From Tubulanus polymorphus (taxonomy: Eukaryota; Nemertea; Palaeonemertea; Tubulaniformes; Tubulanidae), in assembly GCF_964204645.1 (NCBI RefSeq), contig NC_134025.1, positions 28,860,001 to 28,924,000 of the forward strand: DNA of 64,000 nucleotides. Direction: 5' to 3'. This document shows positions 30,159 to 41,998 of this stretch, in pieces. The stretch's first letter is position 1, and each line of letters opens with the position of its first letter. Under the pieces are notes generated by a model. It was given only the letters and a program-made list of their open reading frames with translations, had not been told where the DNA came from and searched no databases. Both the position numbers and the translations under genes were made by a program.

Positions 30159-32213
30159 CTAAACTCTCGACCAGGAGTCGGCATCGTCTTTTTTGTAAGC
30201 TGCCGTATGACGATTAGTGTTCACCAGATTCCAGCGATCCATCCACGGTCCTGTTACAGTCGTATCATAATCATCATGCTGATGAAAATATAATACATAC
30301 AAAAACATTAATCTACTATATAACAGTAGTTCCTAACAGCAATATAAAAGGTCATTTCTATCTTCGCTCTCTACCTCCTCAATTATGTGTGCCTTATTTC
30401 TGTTGACACCGTCGAACTTCGTCCAGTCTATTTTATAGTCTGGGTCCGCGCTCGTTCTCATCAGTATCCCATCTTTTACACCATAGAACCCGTACGGATG
30501 ATCCGGCCTCTGCCACCTTAAATCAATGCTCCAACGAATCTCATCAGATATATTCGGCAAGCTGAAAAGTGTTAGATTGAGGAGAATTAGAGGAGGTAAA
30601 TTTCGCTGACTAAAATCCATAGTTAGTCAAACTCCGATAACTTTTCACTGGGGACTATGAAAAAAGTGAGCGACATCCAAATAATGACTTATGACTTATT
30701 GGCAAATTGCAGACAAATTGGGACTCAAAATCAGTAATGACCTAAGTAATGTGATAACCTTTCCAAGATTTAGACTTTAATACCGTTTCTCTTGGAGAAC
30801 ACGCATTACCTTTGGTGAGGCAGCACATTACTGAACATTAGTAATCCTCCATAAGGCACTGGTACTGTAATGATATCCTTCTTCAAATCAACCCCTTCAA
30901 TAAAAATATAGATTAATCTAATGAAGTTAGCAGCACTTAATTCAACAACAATTTCATTTATTAAATTATATATACCCAGAGTTTTCTCCATTTCCTCCTC
31001 AGATAAAGTAACATACCAGGTCTGACCATCACAACACGTATGAGTAGCTATTTTACCAGATTTGTGACCGTAACGGGCCAACTATTCAAAATAACATCAA
31101 TATTGAAATATTCATTCAGTCTTATTTATTACCAGGTTTTGGATTGAAATCATGATTAGGCCTGCCTGCATGCAACCGTTATTGGCATTAGCGTCCAAGA
31201 ATGGAATCCACGCTGTTGGTTGTAAAACATTGTACGAATCCGTGTCCAAATACGCCGAATCTATTTAAAAGAAAGAACCGAGTTTAGAAAAAGTCACGGA
31301 TATATAGAATATTCTATACACCTTTATACATAGTGAGTTTCATTAGAATTCCTTTGTTTTACCTTGATGCCAAGGGACAACAGTGGCTTCATTCTGGGGG
31401 CATTTTACGCGGATATTCCACACTGGATGTCCCCCAATCTCTGGTCCTATCAATTGTTCTACCACATTTAGCAAACGTTCATTCGTCCATAAATCTTTCA
31501 GTGGCTGGAATTAAAATGGAAGCTAATAAACTTTCTGATTGACATATTGTAATGTATTGTACAGTATAGTGTAAGTCCTTGTGGGATATTACTTAAAATC
31601 ACGAGTTCACTGCGACACTAAACTGACAAGATTGGCGGAATAAATTTTACCTGAGGGAGGACACCATATTTCTTTATCAGTACTATGTTAGCTCCAGGAA
31701 ACTCTTTATTTAGTTTTGTCAACCTTTGTTTAAAACCATATTCTTTGTATTTATCTAAAAATATACGAATTCAAGTAAGACTAGCATAAAAAATAACTCA
31801 AGGGATCAAAAAGAAGAGAAAGTTAGTCGAGATCAACATTGAAATCCATTTACTCTTTATTTTTCCATTCTTGTAAAGATCCTCAGCCAAGTCATCAACT
31901 AGGGCATTAATAGCTTCAACACACGGATCCAATTCTTCTTTTGTAAAGAAATCTTCGATGACCATATAACCCTACAAATCAAATCATTGCATGACAGTCA
32001 TCGACAAACATTTCAACAAATAACATTTGACACAAATTTAACGATTTCGATACAATGTCAGAATATATGACAACACTAAAATATCCTCAAAACCTCTTCA
32101 AAGAACTGTTTTATCTTCTCTATAGGTAACTGTCCTGGCTTCTTAGGTGGTTGCGGTGGCACTTCGTTAAATAGATGGGCACTGGCAGCTTTCACTTTCT
32201 CTGTATCCGCCAT
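30159..32213 (-). CDS. Phytanoyl-CoA dioxygenase (PhyH) family protein
   Basis: Predicted Fe(II)/2-oxoglutarate-dependent dioxygenase of 358 residues; the substrate is unknown. Nine exons: 32213-32094, 31971-31854, 31754-31651, 31504-31363, 31260-31166, 31081-30976, 30894-30810, 30561-30375, 30278-30159. The iron-binding HxD is WHQDSAYLD at about residue 159, split by an intron; the distal His is in NVLPHQ at about residue 255. NNGCMQLARYGHKSG is typical of the family. Intron 5 is best read as GC-AG (CAG|GC at 31166): it keeps NGCMQ joined to LARYGH. The alternative GT site at 31133 would insert 11 residues in frame. It differs from human PHYHD1 and PHYH in its N-terminal third, so no symbol is given. 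Confidence 0.85.
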
Positions 32214-32761
32214 TTTGAGAGTCACATGATTAGTTTATGTCCTGTCAAGTCGAGGGCTCGAATCCTTATTTATTTGTCCAGAGATTATTGCAGACATGAA
32301 TTGCAGTGTAGAAAAATTGAATTCTTTTTTAAGGCCATCTGGTGAATGCAATAGCCTACAGGACGACTTCATAACATTCATCCAGCGGATTTTTTTCATA
32401 TAGAGATGGGGTACAAACAGATATCCTCTAATATGAAGCTAGTATACACCTTCAAGATCACATTCCTCTTCCACGAAATAACCATAAAAACACAACTCAC
32501 TTAGAAAAAAAGAGTTTTTGTTTAATGATTATATCATACACAATGACAGTAAAAATATTACATGAAAACTGTACAATGAAATGCTTGGAATAAGAACCAC
32601 CTCATCAATCAGAGACCAAATCGCTAAATGTTCTTTATAAATCCTCCAAATTGTTGAGAGATAATCTTCAAATTTCAATAATATCAGATACACGAGAAAG
32701 TTCTTGTTAAAATCATCAAGATGCCATGATTGAATTCCCAAGGATGTCGACTTATTACTAA
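32214..32761. other. Spacer between SNRPE 3' end and PhyH gene start
   Basis: 548 bp, both neighbours on the minus strand. It must hold the SNRPE 3' UTR and the PhyH gene promoter. An open frame at 32529-32741 has no recognisable domain. No repeat or motif is recognised. Confidence 0.45.
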
Positions 32762-34417
32762 TTAGGCGGCTTCTTTTTGGACTGCTTGGATTAGCGTTAT
32801 GTTGTCACCTTTTAACAAGATCCGACCTGAAACACAAATAATCAAATAATGATTAATCGATTGATACTGGATTAAAATGATTTCGTATTGATAAATCAAT
32901 TTTCAAACCTACCTAATTGTTTTCTGTTGTGAGTTTTCATATGAACTTCTTCCCCATCATCCAATACAAGATTCATGTACTCATCAAAACCCTGCACAGA
33001 TATAAAACAATATTGATAATATGCATGAAAATCAATAATTTCAGGTGGTGTTTTTGAGAAAGGTGTATTCTTCAATATCGTACTTACAACAATACAGCCT
33101 TCAATTCTCAAATTCGTTTGTTCATAAAGCCACACTTGAATTTTTGATCTCTGAAATTGAGAATTAAATTATCAAATTTTAAGGCAATTGCATAATTCAT
33201 TTAACATCATTGTCCTTTCTATGTCTATGATATTCAATTTACTATATGTCATGGCATCGTCATACCCCAGTCCCAGAGCTTAAAAATCGAAAAAAAATTC
33301 AACCAAAATATAATCTCTTTTCACTTATTTTTTGTTTGTCTAGAATTTTGGTATGATGATCATGTCATGATGGATGAATAATTAAGCAAAATCAAAATTA
33401 TCTCATTTGAATTGACAGTAAGAATACTTACACTTTGTAAATACCTGAATATCAAGTTCTGAAATTATGAGGTCAAGGAATGTAAAAATTCATCTAAGCT
33501 GCAAAATACTCTTATATACTCAGTCTTAAGGCGTTTTTGTGAGCCGATTCGAATAGGTCGATTAGCTATTATGCGCATTCGTGAGCCAAGGTGTTTAGGC
33601 TAATCGGTACATTTGTGAGACGATTTACATAAACTGATTTGGCAAATTCTCCTAATCGTCCCCGGAGGTGTTTAGGCGATTTGATTAGACCGGTTTTCAA
33701 TCAAAAATTAAAATGGCGGAGTGAATTCTTCTTCGTTATATTTTTCAACAGTTTTTTCAACATAATCATTAATCCGCCGTTTTTTATAGATACTTTTCGT
33801 ATGTTTCATTACTTCTGTTTCAAAAAATATACTGGAACTCGTAGGGCATAACAGATTATTTCTGACTGCTGTAATCTTCCCATTTTTATTTTGGTCTGGG
33901 TATTTGTCAGTTTTCAGCAGCTCATTGATAATAAGAAGCGCTGAACTCTTTTTCTTGTTGTCCATCATGGAGGCAGCCATGTTACCTAATCGAAGTAACT
34001 AAACTGCTCATCAAAACTGCTCAAAACCTCTATACAATCTATTCAGCTCACAAAAACGCCTTGGGCGAACTCTTTTATGACCTCCGAAGGCGAAGTCTCC
34101 GTCCGAAATCTCCGGTTGGCTCCACACAAAATTCGAATCACACCACCTCGACAGAAAGGTGGTTTCGGAGACTCCAAAAAGTCACGTGACCAATAAAAAG
34201 GTACGATTGGAGGCAAACGGATTCTCCGATCTGATAAAAGAGTTCGCCCCTTTAGTCTACAAAACTGATAATCTAAGCAGAGTAACAACAGACTAACTAC
34301 CCTAACTTAGAAACAAAAACATCAATAAGAAACTGATAAAAGTGTAATTTCTCAGATATTCAAGGATACAATCGGTTGCACCATCACTTTCTGTACTTTC
34401 TGCCCTTTGTAAGCCAT
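32762..34417 (-). CDS. SNRPE: Small nuclear ribonucleoprotein E (Sm-E)
   Basis: Core Sm-ring protein of spliceosomal snRNPs (U1, U2, U4, U5 and the minor U11, U12, U4atac). 93 residues in five exons: 34417-34370 ([16 protein letters not shown]), 33458-33432 (NLIFRYLQS), 33150-33088, 32991-32913, 32826-32762. Sm motif 1 is in [20 protein letters not shown] and [10 protein letters not shown]; Sm motif 2 is [14 protein letters not shown]. Near-identical to human SmE, except for a QKEAA tail. Exon 1 is too short for simple ORF calling; it was found by its near-match to the conserved N-terminus. Intron 1 is U12-type and holds two inverted-repeat elements. Head to head with SYCP1. Confidence 0.97.
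33528..34062 (-). mobile_element. 535-bp DNA transposon fragment with inverted repeats
   Basis: Terminal repeats AAGGCGTTTTTGTGAGC (33528) and its complement ending at 34062 are 17 bp and exact. It encodes on the minus strand a 90-residue open frame (33980-33708) starting [16 protein letters not shown] and ending [12 protein letters not shown]. The ending resembles the stretch before the nuclease domain in PIF/Harbinger transposases, but this is a weak inference. No catalytic domain is present, so it is a non-autonomous or truncated copy. Confidence 0.7.
34063..34249. mobile_element. 187-bp MITE abutting the previous element
   Basis: Terminal repeats GGGCGAACTCTTTTATGA (left) and the reversed right end GGGCGAACTCTTTTATCA match at 17 of 18 positions. 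CTT occurs on both sides (34060-34062 and 34250-34252), a 3-bp target duplication. Since the left CTT is the last 3 bp of the neighbouring element, this copy probably inserted into its end. Confidence 0.75.
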
Positions 34418-34902
34418 CGTGAGGAAAGTAAATCAACAGAATACTGACAATAAAAACCGCGTCGAAATAACGTCGAATTTTCAATGGACGCACGTTCGGC
34501 GAACAACTTCCGGTCAGCTAAAACGCGGATGCGGTCTAGACCCAGGCTGCTTACGTGTTTTACCGTGAACTCACAACTAGGCGGCGCTTTTAAATTAGCA
34601 GACGAAGCTTTTTTAGAAGTAAATTTGACATTTCAGACGAAAGTATTGCAGTTTTGATGTAAGTTCCGCGATTAAACCGAGCTTTTACATCATAAACCCA
34701 TAATCTAATGGTCCTTCGTGAATCTTAACCGAAAATAAATGATAATTGAAATATTTCTCTCTATATTTTTTTACTACACCTCGTCTTCGCTGTCCCCTGG
34801 AAACTGAAAGAAATACACCACACAAATAAATCCATCATCATCCGTCTTGCCGGACACTAGGGTGGTGATAGCTAAATCTTAGCCAAAATAGACGAAGCAG
34901 AT
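34418..34902. promoter_or_regulatory. Divergent spacer, SNRPE/SYCP1
   Basis: 485 bp between opposite start codons. A probable SYCP1 5' UTR exon ends near 34660 (GAT|GTAAGT) and is joined to an acceptor near 34880. The stretch 34500-34600 is GC-richer than its surroundings. No TATA box was recognised. Confidence 0.5.
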
Positions 34903-37900
34903 ATGGAAAAACAGCCATTTTTCAAGCCAATCATAACCGGGGTATGTTAGAAATACCGATTTCGTCTTATTCTGATAATTTATGTTCACTTGACTCAAAC
35001 TGTTTGAATATACAAAGTCATTGCTTGTATTTTGAGTTTTCGCTTCTTCTGCATATTCTTCTCTATCTGAAACTATTTTGGACTCCTCTAAAATTCCACT
35101 AAAGTAAAGTCTATTTAAACAAATTTGGAGTTTCCTTAAATTGACTGTGATTATTGGCACTTGAATTACAAAAATCATCAATAAAATTTGCAAACATACT
35201 TGAACTACTTGACTCTAATTGTAGCCTTACAAATTTCAGTCTTCAGGTCCTCGCACACCGGGTCGGCATCAAGAGATCAATGGAAATCAAAGGAAGTATT
35301 TTGCATCTATCCGAGCACGGGGTAAGCATTTAAACCCTCTCCCCCTAAACTTCTCAAAACTTGCTTTATTCAATTAAATTTCTACCTCCCCCTCAGAACC
35401 GTCAGTGGCAAGTCAACAGAGGATAGTGCAACAAGATCACATTAGTGGAGGTGAAAAATTGTCAGTCCTACATACAAGACTTCATCATGAGGCTGAGAAA
35501 ATAATGAAGTGGAAAGTTCAAACAGAAATAGATATGAAACAGAAGGTGAAAATATTTATCACGCTTTGTGCAGGTTTATGAAAATGTTTAAAGCTTTAAA
35601 CTGTTAAGTTTGAATCATAATCTTCATTGAAAACATGAAGAGTCCAAAAGTAATTAAGTCTAAGATTTGAGTAATTTCCCTATTTTTAGGATCGAAAGAT
35701 ACACGATGCCAAACAAACCATTGAATCACTGCGAAAATCTGCCCTTGAGCTACAGGTATTTGCTGATGTTTTTTTAGAATTTTTCACATTTATGCGCAGA
35801 TATATTTTCACCGCTGTGAAATGTCGGCTTTCAGCTTCAAAACGAAAACTTGGGCACAAAACTTCAAGAAGAGATCAACAACAGAGAGGAGATTGTACAA
35901 AAGTAATGGATTTTCAAAGGGTCAAATAGGCCTAATTGAAAAAGAAGAAACTTACAGCTTGGAACTGGAGACTTCTTTTATCAATTAGACACTTTTTTTC
36001 AGAATTTTGATGAATTTGAGATAATTTTTGATTTTTTTCAGAATCAATGCAACTCGTGATATGTGTATACTTTTGAAGGATCACGCGTCTAGATTAGAGG
36101 ATAAGTTACAAAAGTGTAAGAATCTCTACAAGGCCAGGCTATAAAATGGCCAGATTTCTGAAAGATTCTAGCGTTTGAATTGTAAATGAATGATTTATGT
36201 TGAAATTATAGGTGAAACTCAAAAGACGGAATTAAAGTATTTGGATAAAGAACGTATGAAACAATTTGAGGTATGAATGTTTATCTCTATAGGATTTCCA
36301 CATCACTGGAACATTCGTTTAACCCGTATTTCTTTTACTTCAATAGGAATTGACAACTTGTTTCAAGAATTTAGAAATCAAGACACAGGATCAACAAGAC
36401 AATTTTACCAACAAACGTGAGAAATTTCATTTTATTTTTTTTTAAGTTAATGTGTGAACTCTATTTCATCTGAATCTGGTTAAAACTTGTTTGAATGATG
36501 ATATTTTGTAGTCAAATTAATGTCTGATGAGAAAGCCACGATGAAAAAGAATATGACAGAACAGCTGGTCAAAACTGAGAATCAGGTTTATGAATGTCTT
36601 TAATTCAAAATACGACATCTAGATACGAAATAACTTAAAATTTTTACATGTACCTTTGAATTACCTTCAAATTACCTTTGAATATAGTTGAAAGATTTGA
36701 CTGGAATGTGCGAGGCTAAAGAAAAACAGATCGAATCAATTCGCGCAAACTTGAAACAAAACGAAGAAATACTTTGTGAATATAAAACTGAACAATGTAA
36801 GGGATTTCTGACTCTTGCTAGGGTTGGAAATAGAATGTATTCAACTGTGCAAATTTACATTAGATGTAAACCTAACTGAACATTGCTTTATCTATTATTT
36901 GGTTCCTTTCTAGGTCGATTGCAAGAAAAGTTACAGTTGTCAGAAGACAGCGTTACAAACCAGACAGTTCATCTGCAAACAGTTTGCCAGGAACTCACTA
37001 AAACAAGGGTGATTATGATTAAATGCTTCAGAATGGAAATAATTACAAATATATCTGAATAAAACGTCCCTAATGATCATGATGATGGTTGATTAATTTC
37101 TTAAAACATTTATAGAATAGCAAAGCTCTTTATTACATTTCAAACCAGATAAAATTTTTAGAAACATTATAATTTGTCATGATAGAATTCTCAAATCAAA
37201 AATATTATAGGTGATTGGAAAACTGATTATGTCTTATTCCGTAACTGATTTTCTGTCACTTGAACTAAATCCTTGAGATCTGATAAAAATGCGTTATTTC
37301 TCGAAAATTCCATTAGTCAGAAAATTTCCCGATGATTTATTGGTAACTCTGAAAATGTGTGTGTTTTTAGACTGAGAAAACAGATTGTCAAAGTGTATTG
37401 AGTGAAACACAAGTTAAACTCGATAATGAAGTCGTAGCTAAAGATGAATTACAAACGAAACTGATTGAAAAGGAAAAAGTGTTCACCGAAGAAATCAAAT
37501 TGTTGAAGGAGGAAATTGAACAACTGATTGAAAAACATAAATCAGAATGTGACAAGTATAATTTATTAATCGGGTAATCTCGATGAATAATTCTTTACTG
37601 CTATTCTGATTTGTATGTTTGAATTGTAGACGTGCAGAAGAAATGGAAATAAATCGTCTTCACAATGAAATGGCCCTCGAGGAACAGAAATGTGCTAATG
37701 GTCAGTGAATGAATCAGAATTCTTTATTTAATCTAAATTGTTACTGATGACACTTCAGAATTGTAACTAATATTTCAATAATTCTAGAAATGTTAATGAT
37801 GCAAAATACGGAAGCTGACAACAGAATACAAAAGCTTGAAGCAGAAAATGTAGGTAAAAATCCAATTTCTCGATCAGCTTGTATTCCTTATGAGAAGTCA

Positions 37901-40900
37901 GTTGTTTTGATTTTCGATTTCAGACCTCATTGTTGAATACGAAAGACTCGCTCACTGCCAATTTGTCGTCAACAGTTAATGAAAGAAATAATTTTGCCAA
38001 ACAATGCGCTCAACTTCAGGAGGAGAACGACAAATTTGAGGTTTAATGAGTAGAATCTTTATTTCCAGATTTTCTTGATTCTCTGTATTTATTGTGGTGT
38101 ATTTGTTTCATTGTATCCTTGATAATCAATTTCAGCAAGAACTACAGTCAGCAGATCAGGAAAATGCAGCCCTGAAAGACAAAATTAATGGCTTAAACCA
38201 ACAAATTTCAGAGGGAGAAAAGCAAATTGTTATCAGAATGGTTAATTGACTTGTTTTACCACTATGAAATAACGTATATTCAAATACATTTGAGGGTTAT
38301 ATAGATCTGCATTTTTTTTAGAGCGAAATCGATAATTTAGAGAAAGATCTGAGAGTTTCTGATGATAAACAACAAGTGTTGAGAGAGAAAATTGATGAAT
38401 TGAAGACACAACTAGAGAATCAGAGGTAGGTAAATTCAACAAGCTTTACTTTGTGTGTCAGTTTCTACTAATTGTTCGAATCGTGATATTTTTCAGCAAA
38501 GAAGCAGATAATTTAAACAAACAACTGGATGAGGGTCAATTAGAAGTCAAAGAATTGAAGAAGGAATTGATATCTGCTAAAAAAGAGATGACTAAACTTA
38601 CTAAAGATCTACAGGTAAATTGCTGTTAGAACATCTTGTGTGGGTCTGTATGATTATCAAAATGATTGAAATTTTGATTGTGAGTTTATGATATCTACAG
38701 AAATCTACCGACAAAGAGTTGAAACTACAGCAGAAATTTGACCAAGTTGAGGCAGAATGCGGGGAACTGAGGTAATTAGAAATCAGTATAACATGTATTG
38801 ATAAATAAATAACTGTTACTAAAAAATATATTCGATTTCAGCGAAGAATTGAAAACTCTACAACGAATGTTGGAAGACAAGCAAGAAACAGTTGATAATC
38901 TCATGCAAGAAAATGCTGACCATGTAAAGTGTTTTACTTGTGAACATAGAACGTGAAGTGAATTGATAGCCTTAAACTCGATTCTGATTTAATTACTTTT
39001 ATCAGGCAAAATCTGTGGAAAACGAGCGAGAAAATAAAAACAAGAAAACGTCGAGTATGGAATCACAAATAAAGAATCTCAAAACTGATGTCACTAGTAG
39101 AAACAAGCATATTAAAGAATTAGAGAGAGAGGTATGAAAGTTGATCAATGCATATACAGGGTCCGATCTAAAGAATAAGAACCACTTGCCCGGGGGCAAG
39201 TATATCTGAAATTCTATTTGCCCCCTAAAATATCTGCTTGCCCTACACACAAGCAGTCAAACAGTTGTATCGATTGGGAAATGGCTTTGAGCTATAAAAT
39301 TGCACTATCCCGGTGGACAAGTGATAATGATAACCTACTTGCCCTAATGATAATCTACTTGTCCCGGGCAATCGGACAAGTGCTTAGATCGGACCCTCAT
39401 ATACCAGGTTGTAATAATTACTGCAAGTTATCCCCGTGTTTGCTCTGCCACTATAGATAAAAGGATTGAAGAAAGAATTGTCGACTGAGGAGAAAAAATC
39501 AAACAAACTCAGCGATAAATGTACCGAATATGACTCGTGTTTGAAAGAAAATAAATCAAAATCTGAAGAATTACAGCAAAAAATTGACGAAATGAAGAAG
39601 CAGTTAGAAAAGGAGAAAGAATCGAAAGAGAAAGCTGAATTTATGGTAGATTTATAATAATCGACCTAGATTTCCGTTTTATTCGGTCAGAGATGAATCT
39701 ACTTCAGAATTTGATTTTTAATTGCTTGTGTTTCTGAGATTGAGGATTTGAAAACTTCGACGTCGAACGCGATCAAAGAAAAAGACGAAGCCCGTCAGAA
39801 ATTCGAAAGTCAAATGAATGAAATGATCGGGATATTAGATAACTACAATAAAGACGGTCAAGCTATCATTGCGAAGAAGGATAAAGAACTCGAAAAGTTG
39901 AAATTCGAACTCGAAAAACTTAAAAAGGCCAGTAAAACAGAAACGGTGAAATAGAAACAGTGAAACTGTTGTTGAATTGGGGAATTAATAGAATGCATTT
40001 ATCTTGTCATTTTCCAACAGTTGCCAACTGTTCATGATTTTCAGTACTTTGTTACTATTCTGTCCTGAGAAATATTGTTTTTGTTTGATACATACAGAAA
40101 TGTGAATGATGTTTTATTGAGGGTCTGACAGATTGATTTTCTTTTTTATTTCGATGAAATGTTCTTGAAAAAATTAGAACTTTTTACTACTGATAGCCTT
40201 TTGCAAAGGTTGGCTTCCTTAATTGTTTATCTAAAATAATTTTTCATTTTTCAGAATACAAACTCTATCGCTGTTAATGAAGAAATAAATGCCTTACAGC
40301 AGAAACTCGAACAATCTGAATCTGATCGATTATTGGCTGAAACAAACAATGACGAGCTTGATAAAGAAGTGACATCATTGAAAGAAATCATCAAAATCAA
40401 AGTAGGCCTTTGAAGTGAAAGAGAACCTATTCATAAGGAATAACATCGATGGATGTTACTTTTTTGTACATGGTGTTTTGAATTAGAGGATACTCATAAT
40501 TTACAGTCTCTCTGATATTTTGTTGACTTGTTGATAAACCGTGATTTTTTTTTTCAATGAATTTAGTCGATCTATCACTGAGAAAGTACCTGTCAAGAAG
40601 TGGTTGATTTTTCTTGGACTGCTGTTATATCTGTCTGAGTAGCATTCTGTAGGACTGCTCTGTTTCTTGTAGAATGCTGATGTTGAGTCACTGCAAAAAC
40701 AGTTGGAAGATTTAGAAACCGAGAAAAACGAGTTGAAGTCTGAAATGACGGTTTTGTGTGCGCCTCAGACACCACAGACTCCTCGTTCAACCTTAAATAA
40801 ACCGGCAAATCCGAGAACACCGAAAAAACCAGCCAGACCTTCATCGAATTCCAAACCGACCCCTTCTCAAACGCCAAAGGTTTTCCATCTTGAGTTTACT

Positions 40901-41998
40901 ATATATCCTTATAAAATGTTTAAATCGTTACAAAAGAACAACGTGTTTGAATATTGTATTGGAATCATTGTTTCAGAAAATCGCCGCAATCTTAGCCACG
41001 CCAAAACAGACCCCAGCATCTTGTAAAATTCTGACACCAGGCGATTCTATAGCTAAAAAACGACGAGTCATATTCGCCGCCTCAGATGACGATGACAGAA
41101 AATCGGACACAACTGTTTCAGAGTGTATGGAAGTAGATGTAAGTAATAAACGAACATTTTAGTTTTTAAATTGAAATACCGATGATTTGTGTGATTGTTC
41201 TGCCTAGATTGATGAATTGGATTCACGTCTGAAAAATAAGAGAACTCCACCTGTAAAAGGTCGTCCTTCACCGCTTATAACACCTACTGCTAGAAAACAA
41301 AAACAACCTACATCTACAACCCTGCCACTAAAACCTACTCCGAGAGGTCCACCTGCTGCACAAATATTGAGACAGAAAAAGGTACAATTCAAACTTGATT
41401 CGTGGTAGATTTCTAATCAGTCTCGATTGTTGTCATCCTTTCGTCAATGCTCTTTTTTATTGATGCAATAATCTAGGCTCGCGTTGAACCATTTTCGAGG
41501 AAGAAACAAGATGAAAATGTGAAAAGTCTTGTGTTTACAGATGCGAAAACTCGACCAGTTATTCAGGTACTTTTAAATCAATTGATTTCACTGGTCACAC
41601 GTCGAACCTTGTTTTAAGGACCTCGGATATAACTATTTATCGGTTATTACAAACCTAGAATTTCATCCCAAAGGACAATTTTAACGATTTAATTTTCGAT
41701 TGAACAAACTTTCGGTTAATACACCACGCATATTTTCTTGTGCCCAGAAGTTAGTTGTACGACGAGGCGTTCAACTGTATCGGCTTCATCTGTATCGAGT
41801 ATATTCTGTTTACAGCAGCAGCAGCAGTTACCCTCATCGGAGAACAAGACATTCAACATCCGCAAAACACCTCAGAAATTAACGCCGAACAGATTCTTCA
41901 AATCACGATCGCCAAAAAATTATAAAACCCTGCAGAATGCCGAGGATTTGTCGTGGTTTGACGCTGATGATGTTTTCGGATTCGCTGCTGAAGATTAG
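34903..41998 (+). CDS. SYCP1: Synaptonemal complex protein 1 (transverse filament)
   Basis: Meiotic coiled-coil protein that bridges homologous chromosome axes. 1,094 residues (human 976), 29 exons: 34903-34941, 35240-35321, 35397-35545, 35690-35755, 35835-35902, 36042-36115, 36212-36270, 36347-36416, 36512-36585, 36688-36796, 36914-37008, 37371-37555, 37630-37700, 37788-37849, 37924-38040, 38136-38240, 38322-38425, 38497-38614, 38701-38771, 38842-38923, 39006-39131, 39457-39645, 39739-39945, 40255-40401, 40673-40879, 40977-41138, 41208-41381, 41477-41566, 41816-41998. It starts MEKQPF (human MEKQKPF). Conserved strings are LHHEAEKIMKWKV, INATRDMCILLKDHASRLED and QMNEMIGILDNY. The tail is Pro/Thr/Lys-rich with TPxxP motifs and KKRRVIFAASDDDD, a likely DNA-binding, regulated C-terminus. 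Polyadenylation signal at 42245. The last acceptor (before CAGCAGCAGCAG) may slide by 3 bp. Confidence 0.92.
39158..39397. mobile_element. 240-bp MITE in a SYCP1 intron, 7-bp target duplication
   Basis: Ends AGGGTCCGATCTAA (left) and TTAGATCGGACCCT (right) are exact inverted repeats, with related CACTTGCCC/ACAAGTG-type motifs inside. CATATAC flanks both sides (39151-39157 and 39398-39404). The ends and the target size suggest a hAT-like element. The interior repeats phrases such as CTACTTGCCCTAATGATAA. No transposase is present. Confidence 0.82.

Larger units (their letters stand above)
33459..34369 (-). other. U12-type intron 1 of SNRPE
   Basis: Read on the minus strand, the intron starts GTATCCTTGA, the minor-spliceosome donor consensus. 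About 14 nt before the acceptor it has TTCCTTGACC, a perfect match to the U12 branch-site consensus TTCCTTRAC, and it ends CAG. Both diagnostic elements are present, so classification is secure by sequence. Length is 911 bp, mostly transposon. Confidence 0.9.

Noticed and set aside
34879-35193. 104-residue minus-strand open frame
   Set aside because: Overlaps SYCP1 exon 1 and intron 1 antisense; no known domain.
38110-38125. GTATCCTTGA in a SYCP1 intron
   Set aside because: It lies just before an acceptor and is not a donor position, so it does not mark a U12 intron.
41700-41882. Alternative final SYCP1 exon starting at 41750 in another frame
   Set aside because: It would end early (KHLRN). 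The acceptor at 41815 before CAGCAG keeps the total frame and gives a longer acidic C-terminus.
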